Below, one piece after another: positions 23,855 through 33,879 of a stretch of 64,000 nt of DNA. A model generated the notes under the pieces. The model made no database searches. It worked only from the letters and a program-made list of their open reading frames with translations, and was not told the origin of the DNA. Position numbers and translations under genes: made by a program. Source of the DNA: Hyparrhenia diplandra. Its lineage: Eukaryota; Streptophyta; Magnoliopsida; Poales; Poaceae. Every line of letters begins with the position of its first letter. The stretch's first letter is position 1. The stretch is from NCBI GenBank assembly GCA_015847255.1, contig JADLZK010010882.1, forward strand, positions 186,001 through 250,000, read 5' to 3'.

Positions 23855-24376
23855 CCCTGTTTTTAATAGCTAGCTATGCAAAATAGCGGCACCAATTTTT
23901 CAGAAGCTACGTAGCTATAACGCAGCTATAGCGAAGCTATGCCAGAATAGTGTTTTGAAAATCCTAACATGGAGGATCAGTTTTGAAAAACACCAAATAA
24001 TCAAAGCCAAAAACATGAAAAATATCAAATTTGATGAATATAAATATGTTTCTAAGGTTTCACAAGTCTAAATAATATTACAACATGACATTACAATATG
24101 GTTCATGAAAGTTTGGTTGTCCAAAATATCAAATTAGTAGCAATTGATAACTGATAAGTAGGAAATACCAATTAAATTTCAAGTACACAAGTGCAATCTA
24201 GTCTGAGATTGAGTTTTGGAAATAGCTAACTATTTAAAGCCTTAAGCTATGCAACTTACCGCAACTATAGCGGCAAATTGTGCGGAAAATTATCATAGCG
24301 GAAAAAAGACGAATAGCTTAGCGCCGTGTCTCTAGAAAAGCTATAGCTACGCTATAGCTAGCTATTTAAAACAAGG
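23855..24376. mobile_element. Non-autonomous hAT element with 8-bp TSD
   Basis: The termini CCCTGTTTTTAATAGCTAGC and, read inward from the right, CCTTGTTTTAAATAGCTAGC are inverted repeats. They are flanked by a perfect TGGAGGAT duplication (23847-23854 and 24377-24384). Many GCTATAGC-like motifs lie in both subterminal regions. At 522 bp with no ORF, it is MITE-sized. Confidence 0.85.
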
Positions 24377-24672
24377 TGGAGGATATGACCCACGTTGGCC
24401 GTATGACACTCTCTTTTTGGATGACACAAGCTTAGAATGTGAATCTAAAAACATACAAATTATATTTATTATTGAATTTATGTTTAAATTATTTTTATTG
24501 AAGATTTTTCTCTGATATTATATGTATGACCTCACATTTTCTCTAATATTGTACACTTTTTTTTTTTTGAAGTTTTTTTCTCTCGGTATTAGATACAATT
24601 ATCGTGGACAAAAAAAACTTCCAACGACGAGAGTAACACAAAAGCAAACATCATCTTATTGCATTGTCATCA

Positions 24673-25084
24673 TCAAACATTCAAGCATACGGATTCATTA
24701 AACAGTCCTCTACTACTCATTTGGGCAGCAGCACTCCCTGGAGGACCAACACTTTTACAGAAGGCCTTATCGGCCTTGTGGTGTTGATGCTCGCATAACT
24801 TACGACACCCATCGGAAGTACAGGGGTGCCGTGACATCCCAGCGTAGAAGCCTGACATCCCAGGTTTTGGTTTGGGAGTAGGGGTGTCCTCCGTGCCTGC
24901 ATTATTTTAAGCAAAAAAAAAATGATGTGAGCATGCATGCCTGTAATGAAGATGATGCCCGGCAAAGTAAAAACAAGGATTGGTGCCTACCGATTGCACC
25001 AATGCAACATATTGATGTAGAAGATATGATGACTCCAAGAAGCAAGAAAACAACGATGTTTGCGCTGTTGATGATGAGCGCCAT
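24673..25084 (-). CDS. Secreted cysteine-rich peptide, two exons
   Basis: Read on the minus strand, exon 1 is 25084-24991 (94 nt, ending in phase 1). The intron is 24990-24897, with donor GTAGGC and acceptor AATGCAG. Exon 2 is 24896-24673. The product is 105 residues. Exon 1 gives a clear signal peptide (MALIINSANIVVFLLLGVII...). The mature part starts with a proline-rich stretch (GTEDTPTPKPKPG), then cysteines spaced C-x4-C-x3-C-x11-C-x23-C. The signal exon / phase-1 intron / cysteine exon plan is the same as in the two defensin-like genes, but the cysteine spacing differs and the C-x-C motif is missing. It is therefore a different cysteine-rich class and the exact family is not recognised. 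The frame is open throughout. Confidence 0.65.
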
Positions 25085-25204
25085 GGGAAGAAGCTGTGGA
25101 ACTTCTCTTGGTTGTGATAAGGAAATATAAAAGGTGGTTCAATTTCCAACTACCTCTGCTCTACAATAATAGGCCTCTCTCCCATTGCTACAAATTGAAT
25201 ATGC

Positions 25205-25380
25205 TGATATAGATATAGATATAGATATAGATATAGATATAGATATAGATATAGATATAGATGTAGATACAGATAGAGATAGAGATAGAGATCTAGATCT
25301 AGATATAGATATAGATATAGATATAGATATAGATATAGATATAGATATAGATATAGATAGATGTAGATGTAGATGTAGAT
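25205..25380. repeat. GATATA hexanucleotide microsatellite
   Basis: A long run of GATATA with an interrupted middle (GATAGA, GATCTA) and a GATGTA tail, about 29 units. It explains the apparent Asp-Ile repeat ORFs on both strands. The region lies just upstream of the minus-strand peptide gene, so it could affect that promoter. Confidence 0.95.
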
Positions 25381-26527
25381 ACCAATCGTGAGTAAAGCTC
25401 CGCCGCAGCACGTGGCATGGATGGACCTTTACTCCCGGTTGGTATTTCCAACTCGGAGTAAATGTTTGTTTTTTTTTTTTTTTTTGATTTCATTTCAATT
25501 CATGATTTGTTTTGCTTTCAAATTACGTAATTAACTAATAATTAAATTACACAACATGTATTAACTAATAATTAATGTCTAACTTGAAATCAATAATTCA
25601 TACAAACTTTCATAATTTAAAACAAACTATTACTATCAAAAGATGTTCAATTACTACTACTACAAGTTCAGTGGCGTTCTCCTACAAATAACTCGTTGAA
25701 GTGTAAGTCACCGAGATGGATTCCACAAATATGCGAAATGTATAACAACGTTCTAACTAATACATCCTCCTTTGCTTCACAACTCTGACGACACGATTGT
25801 ACCGACAATGATTATTAAGTGTGCTAGAGCATTGGTGGGTCTCCAATCTTAGTCACAAGCACCTTTGCTCGATATCCATCTGTAGTGAGTGTTGGACTTT
25901 CATTAGCATATCTCCAAACATAACCCAATTGATTCATTGCCGGGGTTAGAATGGATTCATAACTACATCCAATGTAGGTTGAGTCATACGCATGAGCATG
26001 TAATTATTGACACAAAAACATTTATGAGAACCATGCTTTGTAGCTAGGTGACAAATTAACATATCTAGATATAAGCTAAGTGTTCAACTTTGAGATTACC
26101 ACATCATTTCGGTTGCTCCGAGCTATGCTTGCACACAGTCCCACAACATCATAACTCATGTTCCTCCTTTTCGGAAGTCATCAACAATACGGAGAATGTA
26201 GGCAAGGTATACCCAATTTCATGGAGCTTCAATACCCATGTCATGACAACATATTTTTCTACAACCACGTGCTGCTCCGGATATACCATCATTTCAGCCT
26301 CTGAAATTTGTAGAAAATGACGGCTTCTAGGCCTGCAATGATGTTGAAGCTAATTTGACAATGGACTCGTGGACCTAATTGATGATTCAAATCATGAATT
26401 TTACGGACATCCACTTGCTGAACCGTAAAAGTATCAAAGTGTGTCTTTAAGCCAAGTGATTTGGTCAATTGCCTGCAGAACATTTAAGAATAACATAAAT
26501 GTACATATACTTATACAAATGTATTTG

Positions 26528-27204
26528 TGTCATGACCCAAAAAGAGATCGCCGGAATAGGGCCCAACAAGGGGGGGAACCGCCGCCTAGGGCCCAAGGCC
26601 CTGTCTTGCTATGGCCTTCCTCCTGGCCGGCCGCGCCATCGTCCGGCCGTAGAACGCGCCACGTCGGTTGCTTCACAATTAAGTAAGCAATATTTAAGGA
26701 ATAAAGATAGGAATAAAATAGGGAATAAATAGGTTGCTTGTAAAAAGAGGAATTCCAATCTATAAGGAAACCTCTAGATCTATCTTAGCATGCAAGTCTC
26801 CCTCGGACTATAAATACAAGGGGCATGTAGTCGGTTGAATCTTAAGAAGAAATAAATTAAAGGGTAACTCCCAACGGCTCGAGCCCTAGGCTCTCTCTCT
26901 CCCCCCCTTCCACAAGACCGAGCGCCGCCGCCTACCACCACGCCAAGACGCCGCCGGCACGCCGCCACACACGCGCCCCACGCCGCCCCGCCCGCCGCCC
27001 ACACCGCCCGCGCCACCGCGTCGGGGCCGGCGGGCAGCCGCCGCCGCCTTCCTCGCCGACGCCGCTGACCTTGCCGCCATCACCGTCACCACTGTTCTTC
27101 ATCGCCCCTACGTCATCGTCATCACACCGCCGGGGATCAGCCCCGCCGCCATCAAGTTCGTCGCCGACATGTCGGATCGTCGGAATCTATCGCCGGTTTT
27201 GACA
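26528..27204. mobile_element. Solo LTR with 5-bp TSD
   Basis: The 677-bp segment begins TGTCATGACCC and ends GGTTTTGACA, giving the short inverted TGTCA...TGACA termini of an LTR. It is flanked by ATTTG on both sides (26523-26527 and 27205-27209). ACTATAAATA near 26,808 suits an LTR promoter. No internal domain or second LTR is attached, so it fits loss of the body by LTR-LTR recombination. Confidence 0.9.
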
Positions 27205-28129
27205 ATTTGATAAATTGATTTATTGAAAACATATTGGGTTCCTTACTATTAGTGGAACATTAGGCAGTATGGTCGGCAATGATATTGGATCAAAGTCAAA
27301 TTCCATAGAAGTTGTATGGCCAGAGAAATCTATGACTTCCGGTGGAAGACTACGTCTAGCCATCTAACAAAAAAATAAAGTAGTCAAATTGCTAGTACGC
27401 AACATATTACCATATTATTGGATGTTTTTCATTCTAAACTAGTACATGAGGGTTTAAAATATATATGTGAAACTTCTAAAAGGTAATAAGTGTTAGTACG
27501 TAACATATTACCATATTATTCGATTTTTTATCTAAACAATATTGCATACTGATCCAACTTGAAATCAATAATGTGGCGCTCACGGCGGTGGTGACCCTCG
27601 AAGAGATGCAACAAGAAGGAGTGGCGCGTGAAGGAGCGATGTTTTTGAGGTGTCGCCGGCGGGCGCGTGAAGCCGATGGCGCGGGCAGGCTGGTGTTGGA
27701 GGATGAGCTCATGGGGGCCGACGGTTTGGAGGTGCGGCCGGTGGCGCGTGTGAAGCCGGTCGCGGCGCGGGTCCTCGAAGTTGCTCACCAGCGTGGCGTG
27801 GTGTCGATTCCGGCTAGATTGGGCGGAATTGACACGTCGGCCGTCGGATTCGGCTTAGATTGGGCCGGAATCGACACGCGTCTTGTCGGTCGGCCAGATT
27901 GGGCCGAAATTGACACGTGTCCTTCGTCCTTGAAGCTTCGAGATGGCGGGCGGGGCCAGCTTCGCCCGGCGACGGGCAGCAGCTCGAGCAACGAGGTGGA
28001 GGGAGGAGCCGTCGGAGGAGGGAGGGCCGGCGCGGCGGGGGGCGCGGGCTGGCGCACGGGGCTGGGGTGGGCGGCGCGCGCGGGGCGCTGGTGCGGGGGA
28101 GGAGGAGGCCGAAAGCTGAAAAACGATAG

Positions 28130-28478
28130 ATATGTTTTATTTGCTTGCTTATCCCCTAGAGATTACATGCCTCTTGCTTATATAGCCCGACTAGTAGGAC
28201 TTGTAATCTAAGCAATCTCTATAAGGTTTCCTTATACGATTTGGAATACCTTTACAAGAAAATTCCTATTTTATTATTTCCTAATAAGGGTCTCCCTTAT
28301 AGATGAGATAGCCCCTTGCACACCAAAAATTACCTAAGATAATCCTAACTTGAAAGCGGCAAACTTCGAGTCGTCACGGGAGAAGGAAGGTGGCGGCGTA
28401 GGGCCGCCACACCCCGCGCGCGGGCCCGCCGCCCCCGGGCCGGCGGCCGCCGTTGGCCCAATTCGGGTTCATGACACG
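28130..28478 (-). mobile_element. Related LTR remnant in opposite orientation
   Basis: Read on the minus strand it starts TGTCATGAACCC and shares with the solo LTR at 26.5 kb the order AATAAAATAGG..., TTGTAAA, AATTCC/ATTCC, ATAAGGAAACC and GGGCTATATAAG-type text. The far end is not defined (somewhere at or beyond 27.57 kb), and no TSD is seen. Confidence 0.35.
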
Positions 28479-29040
28479 TGGGGCGGGGCCGCGTGGGCCC
28501 GGAGGTGGCGGCGGGCCGACATCGGCGATGAGCTCGCGGTGGTCCGGCGTGGAGGGTGCTCGCGTCGTGGTGGCGCGCGGCGATGGAGAACACGTCGTCG
28601 GGCGGAGCACACAGCGGTGGAGGAGCGGCGTCATGGAGATCGAGATCGAGATGCTCGCGGCGACGGCAGTGAGGAACGGAAGCGACCGCTGTCGGGTTAT
28701 ATTGCTCGCACATTTACTCTCGGCTCAAACGGCCGCTGGGTGTAGAACTCCTTTACTTCGGCGACAACAAGACCCGGGAGTAAAGCTCTAACCATTACTC
28801 ATTTCGGCTTTCCACCCTCGAGTAAAGCCAATTTTCGGCGACCACGAAATGGTGGGAATTTTTCACTTCCCGCCATTCCTTTACTCACGGGCTGTAGTAG
28901 CAGTCTGCATTAAAGGTGGGAATTTTCACTACCCACCATATTTTATTTTTCACTAATAATCACTATTTCATTAATGTAAAAATGTTTCCTTTAACTAAAA
29001 TAATTAAATGTATTATTTTTCTACAAGAAAACATTTAGTG

Positions 29041-30430
29041 GGATGGACTCGTTCAACGTATAATTAGGGTGAAGTCGTGCGGAAATTCAATTAAACTAAA
29101 AAGTACCAAACCATTTTAGAAAAAACTAAACCTTGGTGGTTACTTTACACGGGGCATCGGCAAGCATGTTCACATCATTTCAGACCAATACAACACTATA
29201 ATGCATATGGACCACGAGAATCCGTAAGGACCCGCATGTATAGACACAGTTCAATTAAAGGCTCCGTATACCTTTGTGAAGCATGTTCAGTCCTCCTATG
29301 TCGAAATGGCATGAAATTTTTTTGGTGGTCATCTACACCCAAAATATGGTTCCACACAAGATCTTATGTTTTTATTATGATTATTTTTTTATTATATTTT
29401 TATCGATGTTGCTCGAGACAAAAAAAAATGGTGAATCATGATCGAAACCGGTAGAATTTTGCACCGCATCCACAAAAAATTTGTCTCCTAAGACACAAGA
29501 GACTTTGTGGCCAAGTTTGGCACCATTCAGGATCTTTTAGTGGGTGGACTCAATTCAACGTATAATTCACCCCGGGCATAAAACCCGCTACCCATTACCT
29601 GAACCCAAAAACCCGGACCGAACCCGAAAAACCCGAACCCGCAGTTTTTGTGGGTAATTCGAAGCGAATCATAAAACCCGAAGTTTTTGTGGGTAATTCG
29701 GGTTGAGAGTTCCGGCACCGAAAAACCCGAACCCGCATGTGACACAAGTATAATTTGGGAAAAATGAACCTGCTGCCATCACTTTATCATTGTTTTGTTT
29801 GAACTTTTGTTCTTGTCTTATTGTCGATGTGTTTGACATGGCGCATCTGCACTTGGCGAGTTGGCAACTTGGTACCGCCATAGGTGAAGTGAAGGTCCAG
29901 CCGGTGTGTCTGTGTGAGTGTCAATTTTATTTGTGAATGTGTCGTTTGAACTTGCAACTAAATTATGATGATTAAGTATCTGGGCAATGATCGAATGCCT
30001 CAAATTTAATTATTTATTTTTCCACTTATAATTCTATGCCAAATTATATGATGTTTGAGGGTTTGTTGTGATTCTATATATTTCGGGTAGAATGGATTTA
30101 CCCGAACCCGAATTTGCGGGTACCCGAAGTTGCGGGTAATAAATTTTCGAGGCTGATTTCGTGCAGCGAGATTCCATTACCCGAACTTTTTAAAACCCGA
30201 CTACCCGACCCGATCGGATCGGGTAACCCGAACGCCGGGGGTGACGTATAATTGCGGGTGAAGTCGGGCGAAAATTCAATTAAATCGAGAAAAGTATGAA
30301 ACCATTTCAGAAAAATCTGAAACTTGGTGGTTGCTTTACATAGGGCATCGACAAAGCCTTAGAAAAAGTTTGAGACCTATGAAACACTATAATGCATATG
30401 GACCACGGAATCATTAAAAATAATTAAATC
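29041..30430. repeat. About 500-bp tandem repeat units interrupted by a hAT element
   Basis: Unit 1 (29,041-29,540) matches the 17.4-18.4 kb repeat family in order: AATTCAATTAAA, ACCTTTGTGAAGCATG, CACACAAGATCTTA, and TTTGGCACCATT...AGTGGG. A second unit starts at about 29,541, is cut by the hAT element, and continues at 30,245. Confidence 0.75.
29567..30244. mobile_element. Non-autonomous hAT element with 8-bp TSD
   Basis: Ends TCACCCCGGGC and (read inward) TCACCCCCGGC are flanked by CGTATAAT on both sides (29559-29566 and 30245-30252). The subterminal regions are dense in AACCCGAACCCG / CGGGTAACCCG motifs. The uninterrupted paralogue at about 29,058 reads through this site (CAACGTATAATTAGGG), confirming the insertion. 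No transposase ORF. Confidence 0.85.
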
Positions 30431-31072
30431 TAACCTCGAATTTTAACAGGTTGTAAAAGGTGATAACAGTAGCATCCACATTAGGAAACTTAACTACGAA
30501 TATAACGCAACTTGAAAGGATCAAATTGGATTTAAAATGCAAAAGATAAGCATTTTAATCAAAATGGCAAATCTATAAATAAGTGAAAACAAATTTAGAA
30601 TCTAAAAAAAAATTGAGAGTACGATTCCAAAAATAGATCTCATCCCGCAGAGAGAGCACTCCATCGGGAGTAAATCACTCCCGGCCGGATGTAAGGTCCT
30701 AGATGGCTATCCAAAACCAAACTAGAGATCTTCATCGGAGGCTTCAACCGTGAGTAAAACTCAACATTTACTCCCGGTTTCTCTCCAAAGAAGGAGTAAA
30801 GCGGGTCTCCCCGGGTGCCTCAAAGATTTGGGCGGGGGACTTTACTCCCTTCTTTGGAGATTCCAAGCGGGGCAAAGATCCCTTTACTCCCGGGCACCAA
30901 AATTCTAAGAGTAACCCAGAAATCGCACGAAGAGTTGAAGTCTATTCTCTACTAGTGCAATGCGGAATAGATGACAGGCCTATCTCACTCGAGGAGTGCC
31001 CCCACCACCGGGTTGAGCCGAACCATGTCCATGACCGTTGAAAAGAAACAATTGCCCGGCCCTCCGTAGCCC

Positions 31073-31550
31073 CCATGGGTCCGTCGTTGCCGGATGAGCA
31101 TGGGGAGGAGATCCTACACCGCGTGTCACCGACCGACCCCACGAGCCTCACGCCGCGGTCTCCGGCAAGTGGTGCTGCCACCTCGCCACCACCGTGCGCC
31201 CCACATCCTCCTCGATTCCTTCAGGACCCGGGGCCGAAGAATGGCTTCTCCACCCGCTTCGTCCCCAAGTCTTCCTTCGCCCATCCCAAGGCCGAGCATC
31301 ACGACACGCGTTTCCGTCGCCGACACGCGCCACGGCCATGTCCTCTTCCTCCGCTTTGATGGCCCCTCCGTCAGTAGCGGCACCACAATTGACCTCCTCG
31401 TCTAGACCGCATCATTAATGAGATGGTTGAGCTACCTAGGCTGTTGCTGCTCAAGTGCCCCATCGGTTAGAAGGTCGCAGTGCTCGCGCTTATCCCCCCA
31501 TCACGGATTGCGGCCATCTCAACTACCACTGAGGACCCTTTCTTGTGATT
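31073..31550 (+). pseudogene. F-box protein gene fragment, frameshifted
   Basis: The start SLPDEHGEEILHRVSPTDP resembles the F-box opening of grass F-box proteins (LPDE..EEI..R.PPTDP). The rest of the similarity is spread over three frames: GKWCCHLAT (helix 3 region), STRFVPKSSFAHP, then DTRHGHVLFLRFDGPSV and NEMVELPRLLLLK. At least two frameshifts and a stop break it. In living relatives such proteins recruit substrates to SCF ubiquitin ligases. It resembles the larger relic at 33.9 kb in layout. It lies directly right of the CACTA end at 30,957. The family call rests on recall of F-box sequences, with no search run. Confidence 0.55.
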
Positions 31551-31834
31551 CTTGTCATCATCGGTAGCCGCTGAGCATCTCCAGCAGACTATCCAAACAC
31601 ACTACCTATATCCAATTTAGGCAGTGGAAGCAAAAGATCGAGGTCCAGCAAGCTACCTACTTCACCCAATAGATTTGTGGGATACCCAAATCTCCTCTTC
31701 CTCTACCTATTCTCCTTGGGCCTCCCAGACTACCTAAATCTTTTCTCTCCGCAATTTTCCTCTCTCGATGTGAGTAGGAGCCCAATTCCAACTGCTTGGC
31801 ATGACACCGGCGAGCGGCAGCGAGGGCCTCCTCA
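31551..31834. other. Spacer with GAGCATCTCCAGCAG motif
   Basis: GAGCATCTCCAGCAGACT at about 31,573 resembles a terminal motif of some grass DNA transposons. Its inverted partner was not found, so no element is called. Confidence 0.3.
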
Positions 31835-32405
31835 GCGGAACCCACTCAGGCGGGTGGCACGACCCTCCGTGGTCGGCGCCCTCCCTAGTGTGGCCCTCCC
31901 GACTAGCAGCCTTCATGGAAGGCAACGTGACACAACCCCTCCCCGACAGATGGCGCCACGCGACTCTCCTTGGCGGGTGACCATCCCCGACCAGCCAGCC
32001 CTTCCTAGAGGGCGGCGCGACATGAACCTCCCGACGAACGGCGCCACACGACTCTCCCCGACGGGTGACCCCTACTCGACCAGTGGCCCTACGGTGGGTG
32101 GGCGGCGCAACCCCGACACGACCCTCCCTCCCTAGCGACCATCCCCGAACGGCAACCCTTCCCTCATGGGTGGCGTGGCCCTCCGTGGCCGGTAGCCTCC
32201 CTAGTGCAGCCCCCCAACCGGTGGCCCTTCCCGGGAGGGCGGAGTGAAACAACCCTCCCCGACGGATGACACCACACGTCTCCTCCCCGACGGCGACCCT
32301 CCCCGACCGGTAGTCCTTCATGAAGGGCAGCGCAACGCGTCCCCCTCCCCAACGGACGGCGCCACACGACTGTCCCTAGTGGGCGACCCTCCTCGACCGG
32401 CGGCC
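31835..32405. repeat. GC-rich degenerate minisatellite
   Basis: Degenerate units of roughly 110-130 bases recur, with landmarks such as GGCGCCACACGACTCTCC, GGGTGACC, CCGACCGG and CCTTC..GAGGGCGGCG. The composition keeps several frames open on both strands, so the ORFs here (up to 195 codons) are not taken as genes. Confidence 0.6.
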
Positions 32406-32433
32406 TAAATTTATTTTTACAAGCCTATTACAT

Positions 32434-32958
32434 GTGGGGCCCACTATAATCAATGTTCTTCATTCCCGACCAGAGTTGAGGTGCACCGGGAGAGATCGGG
32501 CCGTCATGTCGTGCGCCGAGGCTAGAGGGGCATCGAGGAGGAGGTGCGTCGGGGGTCGGAGAGGGACCGGGAGGAGGTGCGCCGAGTTTGATGGTCATCT
32601 GAGCACATCTCGAGGAACAAGGCCGCCGCGTCGCCCAACAATGGCGTCGCGCCGCCGCAGGGTGGAGCAAGGGTGTCACCGTTCAGTAGGGCCGCCGCGA
32701 GGGAGGCTGGTGGCGTCAGGTAGGGAGGCCACAACGCCTAGGAGGGCCGCCGGCGTCAAGGAGGAAGGCTGCCACGCCGGGCACACCACGGTGCGTGCGG
32801 TCATAGATTAACCGCCATGGTTAATAGATTAACCGTGGCGGTCAGAAAACCGCCACGGTTAATCGATCGATTAACCGTGACCCTAGCTGCTTGACAGTTT
32901 CAAAAACCGCCACGGAAAACAAAAAAAACCGTCACGGAATTTCATTTCAGTACTAGTG
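32434..32958. mobile_element. CACTA right-end fragment
   Basis: Copies of AACCGCCACGG / CCGTGGCGGT lie at 32,800-32,940. The segment ends ...TTCAGTACTAGTG at 32,958, which read inward is CACTAGTACTGAAATG. No matching left end was found. GC-rich sequence from 32,434 to 32,810 is probably internal cargo. Confidence 0.5.
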
Positions 32959-33109
32959 ACACCATCGGGCCGGGAGGATTTAGGTTGGCACAAAATTTCT
33001 TTTTTATCACTTGATAACTTACTGTTCTTGACTGCTTTAACTGCAGGCGAATAGCTGCAGCAGTTGGATGGGCGGAGGAGGCTTTCAGTTTCATTTGGGG
33101 AAAGTTAAA

Positions 33110-33274
33110 TTTACACCTAGGAGCACATGCACCCACACTGTGGACCACATGTTACGCATTGTGATCCGTGCTAGCACACTTCTCAATGCACACTGCTCTG
33201 ATAAGTGTGCTAGCACGGATCACAATGCGTATCATGTGGTTCACAGTGTGGGTGCATGTGCACCTAGGTGTAAA
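33110..33274. mobile_element. Foldback MITE (near-perfect hairpin)
   Basis: Two arms of about 70 bases face each other around a short centre (ctcaatgcacactgctctga). They start TTTACACCTAGG and contain GCATTGTGATCCGTGCTAGC on both sides; only a few mismatches are seen. The transcript would form a long hairpin able to feed small-RNA processing. The TSD is not clear. Confidence 0.8.
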
Positions 33275-33879
33275 AAAACCGCTTCCGTTTCATTTGCTGC
33301 ACCTAGAATCATCAGATTTGGGCCTTGACGGCGAATAGATGCTTCCCATTGGACTCATCTGAGGCTGGCGCAGTGTAGATAATCACCATTTCTGTAGTAT
33401 CTGAAAATAATCATGTGTGTCAGCGAATTTGCATGTGTGAGACTGTCGCACCGATGCCCTTGGCACAGCAAATGCACTTATGCTGCATATATTACACGTA
33501 ACGACCTATATATGGCATGACAACTATATTCTGATACCCCTTTCTGGGTCAGTATAATGTTCCAGTATTCCAATTCCATATTAGCTTTAGGAATTCCTTT
33601 AGGTTTACTTGTGAGTCCATGCTTATCACCGATTGGAACAGATTGCCAAGAAGCATGTGGCTATGATCTTGTAGGATGTGGTCATGAATCATATGAAATG
33701 TTCATCACTTCCAGGGTAGCCAGTTTACTCTTAGTGTCGGACCCCACTGCTAGCGTGTTGAGGCCTTGGGCCTTTGGCCTAAGCAGATGCCGGCCACTTT
33801 CTCTTTCTCTCCTCAAGGCGGCTTGCCGCCCAACCAGTAAAACCTAGCGCCGGCCGCGGATCAGGCATGCCGCCGCGCC
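33275..33879. other. Gene-free interval
   Basis: A 96-codon ORF at 33,557-33,847 starts hydrophobically but has no supported domain or continuation. It is probably upstream DNA of the F-box relic. Confidence 0.4.

Larger units (their letters stand above)
25391..30957. mobile_element. Decayed CACTA sequence with GGGAGTAAA subterminal repeats
   Basis: The TTTACTCCCGG / GGGAGTAAA motif recurs at 25,390-25,465, 28,745-28,900 and 30,665-30,900. The right end at 30,957 (read inward CACTAGTAGAGAATAG) is a CACTA-type terminus. No matching left terminus was found, and GGGCTGTAGTAG at about 28,883 may be the end of a second copy. The interval holds a solo LTR, an LTR remnant, a tandem repeat and a hAT element. 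No transposase is visible. Confidence 0.45.

Noticed and set aside
25185..25391. Asp-Ile repeat ORFs
   Set aside because: Direct translation of the GATATA microsatellite.
31734..32321. 195-codon minus-strand ORF
   Set aside because: Product of the GC-rich minisatellite; repetitive and without a domain.
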